Shown: positions 21,943-33,828 of the stretch, piece after piece | How the letters are laid out: each line of letters starts with the position of its first letter | How positions within the stretch are numbered: the stretch's first letter is position 1 | Origin: Armillaria gallica | Taxonomy: Eukaryota > Basidiomycota > Agaricomycetes > Agaricales > Physalacriaceae | Assembly (NCBI GenBank): GCA_037576215.1 | Contig: JBANDB010000001.1 | Coordinates: 7,254,001-7,318,000, forward strand | DNA: 64,000 nucleotides | Direction of reading: 5' to 3' | Made by a program: the position numbers and the translations under genes | The notes under the pieces: model-generated | The model's database searches: none | Seen by the model: only the letters and a program-made list of their open reading frames with translations | What the model was told of the DNA's origin: nothing

Positions 21943-24775
21943 GTTTGACTGTCTGGGCAGCGGCAACACAGAAACAAATTAGTTTAGGTTGAGAAAGAGT
22001 TATAAAGGCTTATATAGAACCTTCCAACAAAAACACGGGACGTGGTCGATTCGGGCCATCTTCAACGTAGTAGGCAACAATTGATGTGGATCAGCTTCTT
22101 TTACAAGGATACGTACCGTAGCAAGATCGCCATGCTAATAATATTCATGGGCTTGTCGTAATTTCGGCGTCCACCTTTGCTCCGGACACTAAAGAAGTAT
22201 GACAAATATCTCTTCGAAGATAATTTAGGAACAGAATCCTTCTAGGACGTCTGCGTTTAGTATCAGGTGGTTTGGCACCTTTCCGAAAATCATGTAGTGG
22301 CGAAGCGTTCATAATGTTTCATTACGAAATATATACAACCGTTAGACCCAATTTAATGGCGGGATGTCTACATTGTATGCATCTAACTGCATTGGTAGTT
22401 CAACGTCGTCTGTTCAATTGGTTCGCTCCGCATGTAATGCATACGGCTTTGGTAAATGACTTCGGCTAGACACTCGAGATGGTGGACAGCCTTAGGTAGT
22501 CTTTACCCGCAAAAGGGCGCTTATAATTGCCGCACAATGTCGAAAGAGGCCTTAGGCTAGCATGCATTAGGGAAAGGACCATTCTGTAAATTTCTATATC
22601 CCAGACGTCGTTCAGTTATCCAGTAGAGGCAAGTAGGAAGGTCGAAATCGATCTAGATAGCTGGTGAACATGTCGGCAGACGCAGTCGAGAGAATTATAG
22701 GATACGGAGGTAAGGCTCATGAGGAGCATGAGCGAGTGCAGGTTTTATTCTTCAGCATCATAAGCATAATGGCCTTGCAAGTTCGACTGGAATAGATGCT
22801 GTCCTGGGAGTCGTCTTTGCCAACATTGACCGATGTGGTGACTCGCTATTGGCTGCGGGAAGAGCATACTCGGAGATATCAATAAAAGTATGTGGATATA
22901 CTAGGTCGGCGAACCTCAGTGGCGCTGGTGGTACTGAGGTGATCGGTGTGAGCGGTTCGGCCCTGAGGAAGTGTGGATCAAGTTTGATGTTCAACCGGGA
23001 CTGACACGTGATTTGTGACAATTTCGCGTCGATCTCGCGTCCTGTCAGGAGTCAGGGCGTCTAACGCCGTCTTTTGGCTTTGGAACAACAGGAATCATTA
23101 ACAATATTAACCCCACGCATCTGCTGATATCATGATAAAAACATCCTTCTCGACATGGACACACTCTTGACTGCGTCACCAGTCTGTCACAAAAGCGACT
23201 ATCCCTGTTCAACCTAACACTCATACTAGATGTATGGGCCGTCGCTCTGCGCGGCAGGTCCGAGTCCTATGTCCTTATCTGGGCCATGCAATATCGGAAT
23301 CGCGTTTGAATATGAATACATCCCCACTTTTGCCGTCAAGACAGGAAAAGCTGACCCTTGAATGCGGAGCAGCGATGGTGTGAGCCATCGGTTTAGTCCC
23401 AGTATGGCTCTCTCTCCAATACTATTCCACCACCATGATAGTACCAGCTGCTTCAGTGTCATTGCAAAAATTTTCACCACCTCAGAAAATCTTTCTATCA
23501 ATCGCATGTCAGAAGGGATATTTCTTCTGCAAGGGGGAAGACACACAACTCGAGAAGATGAAAAAACGGGTGGTGCTCGGCTATGACAGAGCCTTCTTGC
23601 CTTGTTTGCATCTCCTTCCAATCGGGTCAAGACAAGTGGCATGAGAGCAAAAAGACCATAGAAAACATATAATTTCTCAGACAGCAGAGAGATATTTGGG
23701 TGGCACCAGGGAACTCGTTGTGAACTTTCATGGAGTAATATTTTGGTCGTGGTATTACTACGTTTAGAAAGAGTTGCATGTTTGCTGAACAATAAATAGA
23801 CATGTCAACTAAGCCTGTATCTATCCATCACCACCAATAACCCCGCCAAAATGATGAATGCATCGGAAAGTGGAGGGATGGCCAACAACCGCGGTATTGA
23901 AGCTTTGAAGGATTTTCCAATGATGACGCGAGTGATCAAGGGACAAACACCGCCTTTGCGGACCTATAGATATGCACAGGCGCAAGATGGATGTCTAGAA
24001 AAGGAAACGATGGAAGAACCGTGTAGAGAGTGTACAGCCATTGATGATTACAATACATGCAGCAGTAAAGCTGGCTTGGAAATAGATAATCGTACTCAAT
24101 GAGGATATACCTGTGAGTAAGAGGGCTTGAAGTATATGAGAAAATACTATCATAAACACGTAGCATTAGGAAAAAGAGGGTAGAACCAGTACATGGGCAT
24201 CCAAAAGTCGGCAAAGGCGCACGCGAAGGGGGGGAACAAAAAAGTCGGTCCGAAGAAACCGAAAACGGAAACTGCCGCAACGAATAGAAAATTTCCCACG
24301 AAGAGTCAAGGTGTAAGGGTTCGGCAACGGCCGCAATCAATAGAAGTTTCCCACGGGATTTTGAAGGTACATAATAACCGAGATACCTATATACATAGGA
24401 CTCGGAACAAATCTTAAGATCTGAAGGCGGTACACCAAAGCTCCACCCTGGAGGCTATTGCCAACTTGTGGATTGTCGCCGGGTACAATTAATCGCTCGA
24501 TCGAGTTGTCTTATTCTGTGCTCGTTTTGATAGCTGATTTAAACCTCACGGGATGGTTCCATAACTTGAAGGGTGACCGCAATCATTTAGCTACTTCCGT
24601 AGGGAAGATGCATTCATTCCTGTATGTTTGGCTTCGTGCAGAATCGTGCTTGCCTCAGTAGTACCCCATTTCTGTTGTCAATAGTAATCAATAGTCAACA
24701 TTACCTAGCCTATTCTATTGCAAACCAGCCGTACATGATAATCCTTCTCTAACGCTTCTTCATAATATACCTGTG
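21943..24775. other. Gene-poor stretch between DUF4436 A and the MYND gene
   Basis: No gene model. A 188-codon ORF on the minus strand (23226-23792) has one hydrophobic segment but no known motif and no supporting splice context. A short direct repeat lies near 24269-24363, where two copies of a ~38-bp unit (GCCGCAA...TAGAA...TTTCCCACG) are spaced by ~57 bp. Confidence 0.45.
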
Positions 24776-26700
24776 TCAGAGGGATATCCCGCACTTGGAA
24801 AGTGGGAAGGCAAAACGAGCCGGGTTTACTTGATAGGGGATCTGCATGATGATAATAACCTGCTCGCCGGCCTTCTTCAGCATCCGCCAGTTATTCACCC
24901 CCATTAGTGCCGGGCAAGTCGATATATCCCTCCTCAACATCTTCACGCCATTTCCAGGCCCACAGTAGCTCATGACAATGACTGTAGCAACAGGCTCGGA
25001 ATTACCGGCCTGTTCGTCGAGGTCCTGAGCTCTCAAAGCACGAATAAGATCCAAGTGGATCCGGATGTCAGTTCTGCACCTCTCGACGAAGAAATTATAG
25101 TCAATGCAGGATATTCCGTGCGGCTTTCCATCTAAGATAGTTCATGAAAAGTGTTCGAATATAAAGGGCTATATGACTCGCCTTTTCGATCTGACTGACT
25201 CTGCAGGCAGGTCAAACGATGTCCCCCGACAGCTTTCCAGTCTACCTTTTGGCACTCTGGAGAGCAGTACATAACGTTCGAACATCCGCCACAGCGTTGA
25301 GACGGACTCCGAGGATTTATGTCCTTATTGGGGCACTGGATCATGAATATTAGCCACGAGAAAAAGCGCTTCCAATGTGATGATAGCGGACCTCCCGATT
25401 TTCGCATATGAAAAGACCCTTGCTTTCATTCAGGTCATATTGATGCAAGCCTGGTTGGCGCTCAAGAGCAAGTCTTTTCAGACAATACCACCGTTGAGCC
25501 GTACGTCCTTCTCCCAGGGTAGCCTCGTACTTGTCGGCGTGCTTCACAGTACGAAGGATCCGACGCAGGACAGATCGATATATTGTCAAAGTCTCCGCGT
25601 GCTCTAAAACCTCGACCAAGATCTCATAGAACTTTGGCTGGAAAACTTCCTCTTGCAGGAACGACTCGTTCAGGGAGAGAAAATGGTCTACCATCAACAC
25701 TGACTCAAGGAAGTGGAAGTCCAGAGCCTCAGCGAAGTTGTACACGTATGCTCGGCTGGCTTCATGCACATATGCAAACAGATGTTGCAGCGCCGCCCCT
25801 CGTGATCTCATTTGTCTCTGTGAATATCGTTTGGGCTTAGACACGAGGATGCGAATCGCACGACAGCACCACATAATCGACTTCCTTGCGACCAGACATT
25901 CGCAGAGATTTTCAGATGTCCCCCCACAGAACGTTATGAGGGTTGCGCTTCTGATATAATCCGTGTACTTCTGCGGGCGACGAGACTGGTCCTCGATGAT
26001 ACCCTTTATTAGTACGGTGGCCACGTTCTCCATGTCATGATGTGATAGGGCTTCTGCCATTGTTGGCATTGTGTCCTCCCAAATGCACAGACCGGCCATT
26101 AACGCCCGGAAGTTGTAGGCTGACTGATATCCGTGAAGCGTGAGGGCTAGCCACAAATGAACGGTTTTCCTGATCAAATCGGGCTCCGAAGATATGGAGA
26201 GGCGGAACTGCTTGTTTTCACCCATAGGGTAGAGGAGATACGCGATGCAAGACATATTGCCGTTTTCGAGAGCAGGGTTGTCTCCGAGACCGGTGGACAT
26301 ATCGAGAGATCGGAAGAAGTAGCGGGCCCATGAAAGAACGGCGTCTGTCATTGTGAGTATATCCTCCCATAGCGCCTCGGTCCCGGATACCCCGTGTAGA
26401 GCAGATACCCCTTTTCCGAATGCGAAGCAGCAGGCGCGAACTAGTGAAAGGTCGGTGTTGTTATCGTCATCAGGAGGAATGTTGGTAGTGGATAGATGAT
26501 GGCGAAACGCTGCGAAATAGGGTGGCAGTATGCTGAACTCAGAAGGTACGGTTTCTCCCCAGACATACGCAATTTCGTATATTTTCGAAATCGTTTCTGG
26601 GCTATTGAAGTCCTGTTTACGAATTGGTTATGGTTCACGAGGACGAAAAATGACACACTCTAATCGGAATGCGGCGCCGAGTTCTATTGCGACCCGCCAT
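24776..26700 (-). CDS. MYND zinc-finger protein
   Basis: Exons 26659-26700, 25392-26612, 25200-25335 and 24776-25131 (introns 46, 56 and 68 bp) give 584 residues. A large helical N-terminal region without known motif ends at ICENRE. The splice then joins CPNK and the rest of a MYND finger (CGGCSNVMYCSPECQK...WK...GGHRLTC). MYND fingers bind zinc with Cys/His ligands and mediate protein contacts. After the finger, exon 4 resumes with NGKPHGISCIDYNFF and ends in GISL. Each splice site is supported by the paralogous pseudogene at 38253-40169, which keeps the same 56-bp intron position within the finger. Many Agaricomycetes carry expanded families of such MYND proteins of unknown role. Confidence 0.82.
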
Positions 26701-26855
26701 GATCTGTAAAGGTGTAGCGAGAAGCGAACAATTTTGCAATTGCCCACCCTATCATCCCAAAGGGGTCAATAAATCATGTGATGCTAGAGGTTCTCCTAAC
26801 TTTGTCCTAACTAGTCTCGTTAGTCGATATACAGTCTGGTCTTTTTGGGTTTAAA

Positions 26856-27205
26856 TTTGGCAGGCGCTTCAGTTTTCATCTTAAAAGGTTATGTTCGGGC
26901 TTCGCGTGGCATGCGCAATCACCTTGAGCTTCATTCCTTCTTCAAAGCGCTATCTTGACGTTCGACGTGGTATTTACACGCCTGGGGAATCTTTATCTGC
27001 TGCAATGACTAATAAATGCGTTGCAACTCACAATCGTAACTCTTTTTGTGACATCTCTCTGTATTGTGAGAGATAACCATGAATACACCAAGCCACTGAA
27101 TTATCCAGGTTCTTCCCTGCTCTGATATGAATCTGAAGTGTCCGACGCTGTGCGCTAGCCACACGAAACTTTAACCTTTAGGTGAAAACTGTAGCGCCTG
27201 CCAAA
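26856..27205. mobile_element. 350-bp inverted-repeat element (MITE-like)
   Basis: The ends TTTGGCAGGCGCT...and ...AGCGCCTGCCAAA are inverted repeats. Similarity continues for about 50 bp inward (CAGTTTTCA, AAAGGTTA, GTGTGGC/CGTGGC). No clear target-site duplication could be fixed. No coding capacity. It lies between the MYND gene start and the SDR 3' end. Confidence 0.65.
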
Positions 27206-27417
27206 TGTAAACTCAGAAAGCCAGGACTATCTCGTCAGATTCTGTCGCGTCGTTCATCGACACCATTTATATTCCTGTCGGGCTGGGGATGTTAGTGCCG
27301 CCGCTCGTTGTCATGGAAGGAAGCGCTACATCAGCTAAGACATGGTTCGCCGATGCACAATTGTACATTTCATTAGAATGGTAATCATTTGATTGATTGA
27401 TGTCTTCTGTACACTCT

Positions 27418-28329
27418 TTACCAGGGCAGCTGCTCGTCACCTCGCCAAAACTGGCCTGCAAAAACATCAATGTCGGTCACCCGGAAGATTCTATGTATGA
27501 AAACACTTACAAGTCTTTCCACTATCCTCCGGCCCCAACAACGCCCACGGAACAAGCACCGAAGCGCCCTCTGCTGTCGTCTTCCCGCCAGGTGCATAAC
27601 TGTTTAACTTGGTCGATATGAACCCGGGGCTAATCATGTTGACCTTGATGCTCTCCTCTTCAAGCTCCTTCGCCAGCGCAATTGAGTAAGAGTTCATGGC
27701 GACCTTGCTGGTGTTGTATGCGACGACATGCATACCGGAACCTGGGGCCGCCTGGGTCGCATTCGATGCCATGAGAGTCGACACGTTCAGAATGCATGCG
27801 TGGCCCTTTGGCGAAGCTCGTAGTAGAGGGAGGAAGGTCTGCGTCGTTTGGATGAGGCCGTAAAAGTTGGGCTCGAAGGCTTTTCGGATAACGTCGAGCG
27901 AGATGGTGCTGGCTTGCTGTGGTTCCGACATGTAGCTCATTCCTTACGGTGTCGTCGGCACAAATAAAACGAAATCGAGAGAATGGAACAGACCTGCGTT
28001 ATTCACGAGACTATCCAGCCTGCCTTCGGCCTTCTCAATTACCTCCTTCGCTGCCCGCACTGAAGCAATATCGGTGATGTCTAATTGAACATATTTAACA
28101 GTGAGACCATGTTCTTCTTTGAGTTTAGCCCTAAGAGCGTAGTCAGTAGGGCCTTCAGAATCGAACAAAAAGCCACTCACTGGGCATCCTTTCCAGCAGC
28201 TTCGTTCCTTGATGACAGATAAACCGTATGGTCCTTCTCTGCCAGAAGCCTAACAAGATCGTAACCAATACCAGTATTTGACCCTGTGACAAGGATAACA
28301 CGCCTGTACTGGTTCTCGGCAGCAGCCAT
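27418..28329 (-). CDS. Short-chain dehydrogenase/reductase (SDR)
   Basis: Exons 28181-28329, 27994-28130, 27511-27942 and 27418-27455 (introns 50, 51 and 55 bp) give 251 residues, the usual classical-SDR length. Motifs: nucleotide-binding TGSNTGIG near the N-terminus, LDITD, NNAG, the catalytic NVST serine region, and YNTSK with the active-site Tyr and Lys. It ends in GKTCQFWRGDEQLPW, the typical end of fungal SDRs of this type. It would use NAD(P)H to reduce or oxidise a carbonyl/alcohol; the substrate is unknown. The start is the ATG of MAAAENQYRR, directly before the Rossmann fold. Longer in-frame N-terminal extension on the same ORF looks like 5' UTR. Confidence 0.92.
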
Positions 28330-28691
28330 GATGGTGGTCAGTGTAATGATGATGATGACGATGATGCTATCGATACAATCGAAGCCGTTCAAAGCCGCGC
28401 CTGTTGTTTATAGAACTAGGTCGCATGGTATGCCGTACTATGCCGTACACGAGAAGGAGGCTATTATAGGCGATAATTTGTGGTCACAAACAACTTGTGG
28501 AGTATATCTCGCGCTGGTAGCTGGCGGTAAGATTGAAGGCAAAATTCCCGAATTGGTAGTCAAGAAATCACGTGTACACCTGAAAGAGATCGGCAGAAAA
28601 CGGCCCGACTCCCGACGTTCTGCCACCAACATCATCGCGCCGCGTCTTTCTTTCATTATCCTTTCCCTCTCTCATGAGAACATGCCCAGAA

Positions 28692-28905
28692 AACTTCTAT
28701 GGATGCTCTCCTACAACAAGTACATCAGCACGATAATGGGACGAGATTCTAGGCGATGAGAAAAGAGCCATTGGCGGGTCAGAGGAAGCCGAGAGCGACG
28801 ATCTACAAGGCGGACGACGTCCACGCCACATATGACGACATTGTGACGGCGCCGGTGTCACTTGCACGGGCCACCCAGGCGAGTATAAAAGGCGCGCACT
28901 TCTGA
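28692..28905 (+). promoter_or_regulatory. Promoter-like module, copy 2, with TATA box
   Basis: Colinear with the module at 19126-19320. It contains the GGCGCCGGTGTCAC core, GGGCCACCC and a clear TATA box (GAGTATAAAAGG, about 28880-28891). A CT-rich leader follows at 28920-28980, with a donor/acceptor-like pair (CACACAGGTGTG...TTCTCAG). A short ORF beginning MSFVHDVCALLS follows near 29087. No long gene could be assembled. The mirrored copy is at 36320-36460. Confidence 0.55.
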
Positions 28906-29899
28906 AAGACGCCCCAAACGTTGCTTTCTTCCCCTCCCTCATCATACTCTTCCTCGCCACCGCCATTTCTCCGTCTCCGTCACACAGGTGTGACCGGCTC
29001 TGTATACTATGCAGTGGCCTACTTCGCCTCTTGTTATTTTGCGTGTACTAATGCTCTGCCCCTAATCGACTTCTCAGCCTCACGATGTCTTTTGTACACG
29101 ACGTGTGCGCGCTCCTCTCCTGTCATTCTGCCCTCGCTCCGTCATCTTCTACGAGGCTTCTACGTCACGTCGTCGAAACTGTTCTGTCCCTACGAGGATC
29201 TCCGACGCGTCACACGTAGGTATATCTGCCCCTTTCAGCCTAGTTCTACACTTGACGCTGGCGTTGATGTTGGGATCTTTATCAATCGACGCTTCAGGTC
29301 TTCGCGTGACGTTCGCAGCCCCCACACACTTTCCCATGGGCCTTCGATATAATAGACTCTGATACAACGAGAGTTCCCGAGATTCCCACCCGCAACCAGT
29401 ACTCGGTATGCGATTGCTCTGCACATGTCTGTTCGATGCCCTGGTCCCACAGCCTTTATTGGCAATTCTTAGCGCAAGCAGAACTCCAGAGGTGTCCACC
29501 GTGGGGTATGCTGGTAATACATTTACAAGAGAAAAGCTTAGCGGTTGTATTACCCTCGGTTCGAATTCCCACCTTTTTCTACGCTCTCAAATGTTCTGAC
29601 GATTTCCGAATAGTCCTCCGACTTGGCGGCATATCATCGTTTAGTCTCACCCTTCGGCACTTATTGTGAGAATACATTGTATTCAATTTTGACCTTGACA
29701 AGTGCCGGCTTCTTATCACTCGTTGACACCCTCGATGTGTTTCGGCAATTGAATGTATAGATAGAATGCGTTTCTATGAAAGGAAAAACACTCTCGTAAC
29801 GTATCAGCATGTGTTCTCCGTCCAAAACCAACACTAACCGCGGACAAATTTCCAGCTCGACGCGGATACTGAAATTTCAAATCTCAAGCGGGTGTCCGA

Positions 29900-31920
29900 T
29901 GAACCACCATGGCCCCACAAGCGTACATCCTGTGACCTTGCTCAAATGTCGCGGAGGATGAAATCGTCAGAGTGTTATCTGCTAGTTTGTATTACTCCGA
30001 AGTCACGATCCTATGACCCTTCATTCCACGGCTATATAAAAAGGGACGTGTTCTAGCTACCTGAATAAGCACCTGCTGTTCATGTTATCTCCTAGCGCGC
30101 CCACCTGGTGCGGTTACCAGTGACCACTTCCGCCTCGCATGACCAGCCTGATGACCTTGATCGCTTAATCTTTGATGTACATGCCGTCGACCGACATCGC
30201 CTTCCTTTGTTCGCTCTCCATTGCTGAAATACACCTGCTCTTCGCGCCTTCGATTACCACCTCACTGTGACGGTTTGTTTCCTTCCATCATCGATAACCA
30301 CTTGTATTTGAACTTCCGCCGACCCGATGACCTTACGATCAGGATCGAGGGCGCGGAGGGCAGTTACCCAAGACTCGACTCGTGATCTTCCTCCGTGACG
30401 ACTACCAGCATATAAAATAGTCGACGCGTGCCCAACATCTGTCCTCTTCTTCCCAACTTTGTCTCACACCCACTGTTTTCCTAACCCTCGTTAGCTGATT
30501 GATACACAGCATCTGCTGAGCATGTGCGTGGCGCTAAGGCCTGCCTGTCGACCCGACTATTCCTCTTTCGGCGGTCTCGCTATCATGTCCTCCCACCACG
30601 ATGGACAGAAATACATCTCTTTCCGGTTTAGTCCGCTTGGCGATATCACTCTGGTCCCACTATGTTCAACGTGACCGCGACCCGATGACCTTTAGGGTAT
30701 AAGAACACGACTGTGCAGTCATTGTGGGTTCTCTTTTCCCTCCATATCGATGAATCAGATATTCACTCTCTTGTATAGTTTCCCTCTCTCTCTGTCTCTC
30801 TCCTTTGTGTGTCTCGAGGCAGAACGATCTGTTGTTATCTTGAAGGTATGTGGCGCTTTACGGCCCTCGATTTAATTGATCCCTTAACTGTGGCAGAGAT
30901 TGAATCGTCAAGCCGTAACCGTAGCTCTTGATCGTCATGAGCAAGGATAACAACAGCATCCCGCTGATGGACATTTATGCATCTGAAGGTTGGTCCTATC
31001 TCATGTGGCGTTGTTTCTGTGGAAATAACTCGTTCTCAAGGACTGGAAAAGACGACAGGATCTCATGATATTGGTGCCTTATGAATGACTGACGGTATGA
31101 CGAGCCCGATGACCTATGCCGTTATCTATCAATTAATCGCGCTCTGGCTATAGCGTCCCGAGACATGAACCGACCACGTACACCGGCAGATGACCGTGGG
31201 GTAGACTATTATAAGAGCAAGTGTGGAGGCGACTTTTGCTAGCGCAGGTGAGTAACGAACCGTTTTGTCTGGAGATTTTCTCTTGACGAGGCATTTAGGA
31301 CGCTTCAATGTCAAACATACATCGCTGCTTCGAGGGTCTAAAATAGAAATCGTTGATAGCAAGAATGGAAGAACGTGGACATCGGACGGCCATTGGTATA
31401 GAATCGACTTGTAAGCCTTCGTCTTACCCCCGTGGTTGTATGCAATCTCACCGACGCTTACCTGTTTTGGCTAGTGCGCTTACCACAGTCCTAGTGTTCT
31501 CGGAACTTTCCTACCCGGAGGACATAATTTGACAACGTATGTTGCATTTGAGGATATAAACTACAGCACACCCACTTCGCATTTACAGCTTCTCATTGCA
31601 TCCGTTTATCAGCAAATTTTTCTGGACCCCTATCCTTCACAAGACACGACGAGCTGACTTGATGAATCAAACACTTCTCTTCTTCATGCCACTTGATTGT
31701 TCTTCTGGATTTGATGGCGTGGGTCTTCTCTACCTTACCTGATCTTCTCTTCGTTTTAACCTAGAATTTAGGGCGGGCCCCGCGTGTCTGGATCCTACGC
31801 GTTCACGACGCGCGACCATGATCGTTGATCTAGTCTGTGCTCCCATGACTGCTCCGATGACCTGATCGTGAGGGTGCTTGGAGGTGCCTATGTATAAAAG
31901 GACTGGTATCATCCTGCGAC
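29900..31920 (+). promoter_or_regulatory. Array of promoter-like units (TATA boxes with a shared GATGACC motif)
   Basis: At least five TATA-like boxes in one orientation lie near 30033 (CTATATAAAA), 30411 (CATATAAAAT), 30697 (GGTATAAGA), 31553 (GGATATAAAC) and 31891 (TGTATAAAAG). The motif CC(C/T)GATGACC, or a close variant, recurs near 30147, 30326, 30682, 31105 and 31854, often 15-90 bp upstream of a TATA box. CT-rich leader sequence follows several of them. None drives an ORF longer than about 45 codons on the plus strand. They could be tandemly duplicated short transcription units, or remnants. Confidence 0.45.
30937..31068 (+). CDS. Possible 43-residue peptide within the promoter array
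   Basis: ATG at 30937 opens MSKDNNSIPLMDIYASEG and ends with TGA at 31066-31068. It follows a TATA box (30697), a CT-rich leader and a plausible leader intron (GTATGTGG at ~30846 to GTGGCAG at ~30896). No signal peptide, and no CaaX ending as in fungal pheromones. It is unrecognised and may be chance. Confidence 0.2.
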   Translation: MSKDNNSIPLMDIYASEGWSYLMWRCFCGNNSFSRTGKDDRIS

Positions 31921-32592
31921 CACATCACTGTCCTCAGTTTCCCCACTCGACCCGCTTGTTCACATCGGCTCACTGAGTCCGGCCCCATCAGTATGATTGG
32001 TTCGGGAGGATATCAGTGATATTAGAAGCCCTTTCTGCATGGCAAGCCTAGGTGTGTCATTACTCTCTATTCATTGGTCGTTCGCTGACTGTCGGTCGAT
32101 GTATTTAAAGTTTATCGGCCGACTCCATATTGCAGACCCCGGAGGTAATTGCTCTACTCCTGGCAGCCCTGACCCCGGGAAAATAATCTGATGAATGAAT
32201 AGATCCAGACGCAAGTTCCGCATGGCCGGCCTATATAGGAGCCGGGCAGAGGTGTGGCGTTTCACCAGTATCTCTTGTTCATACGGCTGAACTTCGCCAG
32301 CTGAGTAATTGCGTGGATTTCGCCATTTGGCGAGGGCAGGTCCAAAAGCAGGAGTCTAAGAAAGACTGCGGATTGCCCCTTGGACGGGTATAGTGATGAC
32401 GCATGGGAAATTGGCAAACCCCGCAAAAGCTTGGCGGGTCCCGCATGTGGGGAAAAAGGCAAACGGGACCGCGGGGGGGAGTTGGGGTTTATTTGGGGTT
32501 TGATGTTTTATGTCAGCAAGATCGATCGTCGGAGTTTAGAATGTAAGAAGGGGTGGGTATGCAGGGTCCGTCTCGCCTACTCACCCACCGCC

Positions 32593-33828
32593 ATGTCTTC
32601 CTTCTTCCCGTCGTACAACGTCGCACAGATGGACTTTGCCGACGACGACCTCGTTGGCCTCGTATCAAACGAACGCTCAACAAACGACAAACACGCCCAC
32701 ACAAACTCGTCCCGTACGCACAACATCTTCGACATCAGCGCTCCCCCCTACACTGCACCGCCCTACCATTTTTCGCCGCACTTCAATTCTACCATCCCCC
32801 CGCTCGGTACTCAGTACGGCAACGAACACACGGATTCGCGATCTCGTTCTCGCAGCCGTCCCCCAAGTGTCGGTCCGACCCGCTCAGCCACAACCCGCGG
32901 CCGCCGCACCAACTCCATCTCGAGCACCTCACCGCCGCCCCAGTCCCGCCCCAATCCTTCCCACATAATCATCCCTACACGGCCTGGCCCATCTCCTTCC
33001 CCTTCTTCAGCACTTTCAACCGGCTGGTACATCCCCCCGACCCCAGACTCACTTGGCAACCCTCACTCACTTCCTTACCCCCACTATGACGATCACCAGC
33101 AGCAGCACCAGGGAATGGTCTCTGCTAGCTTTCCAAACTTCTCCCCGGCTTCAGCTTTCACACCTCCGCCCTCGTCCAATGCCAACTCCCAGGACAAACA
33201 GGCACTGCTTGCCAACGAAAAGAGGCGCCGGCGGCGGGAAAGCCATAACGCCGTGGAGAGGAGGAGAAGGGATAACATCAATGAGAAGATCACAGAGCTC
33301 GCTACTCTCATCCCGGAGTGCCTGCTCGAAGGTGCTGGGACGAACGGGAATGGTACCAGCGCTGCGAGTCCTCCCGCCCCAGACGATTTGTGGGGCAGCT
33401 TGCTCAAAGAGGACGAGAGCCCTCCCCCGGTTGGCGTAGCTGATGTCGTCGCCAACGGAGCCACCGGGAACGGTGCCGTCATCAAAGCGAACAAGGGTAT
33501 GATTCTCAGCAAGAGCGTCGAGTATATTCGGTTCGTACATTCCTTCCTCGATGGTTATCACATCTAATTCCACTCTAGATTCCTCCAGCAACTCGTAACG
33601 ACTCAAGGGGCAAGGAACCGAGAACTCGAGAATGAGCTGCGTGGGCTGAGGGGTGAGCCCCCTGCCCCGGCCTACACCTTCCCGACAAACGGTAGCCCAC
33701 TGGGTGACGTGGACGAGGAAGAGGAGCACGAAGAAGATCCAGTCGTTAAAAAGGAGGAGGAGACTGAACGTGGACGTAGGCGTGTCAGACAAGGTGTCGG
33801 CGAAGGAATGGATGTCGACGGTGTGTAA
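32593..33828 (+). CDS. bHLH transcription factor (class B, E-box type)
   Basis: Two exons, 32593-33530 and 33579-33828 (intron 48 bp), give 395 residues. The N-terminal half is Ser/Pro/Thr-rich, with an RSRSRSR stretch and a QQQHQ run. The basic region ESHNAVERRRRDNIN carries the His, Glu and Arg that in class B bHLH proteins contact CACGTG E-boxes. Helix 1 is EKITELATLIPE. A long loop of about 55 residues, rich in Gly/Pro/Asn, separates it from helix 2 (KGMILSKSVEYIRFLQQL), which is completed only after splicing. The C-terminus is acidic (DEEEEHEED) and then basic. It should act in the nucleus as a dimer. The start is the first ATG, in good context after a pyrimidine-rich leader. Long ORFs on the opposite strand are shadows. 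Confidence 0.9.

Larger units (their letters stand above)
28330..32592. other. 4.3-kb region without a long gene between SDR and bHLH
   Basis: Besides the module at 28692 and the promoter array at 29900-31920, I see no conserved protein. ORF 28921-29352 begins at a non-ATG codon, runs through leader and intron-like sequence, and is not believable as a protein. Divergent transcription from the SDR promoter (28329) starts at the left edge. Confidence 0.45.

Noticed and set aside
23226..23792. 188-codon minus-strand ORF with one hydrophobic segment
   Set aside because: No recognisable family, no splice partners, low-complexity composition; kept only as a note in the regional description.
28921..29352. 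143-codon ORF after the TATA box of module copy 2
   Set aside because: Starts at a TTG in the CT-rich leader and runs through intron-like GT...AG sequence; not a credible protein.
29558..29569. GGTTCGAATTCC resembles a tRNA B box
   Set aside because: Flanking bases do not form a T-stem, there is no A box at the right distance and no acceptor stem, so no tRNA gene is called.
30937..31068. Small ORF as a mating-pheromone precursor
   Set aside because: No C-terminal CaaX box and no pheromone receptor gene nearby.
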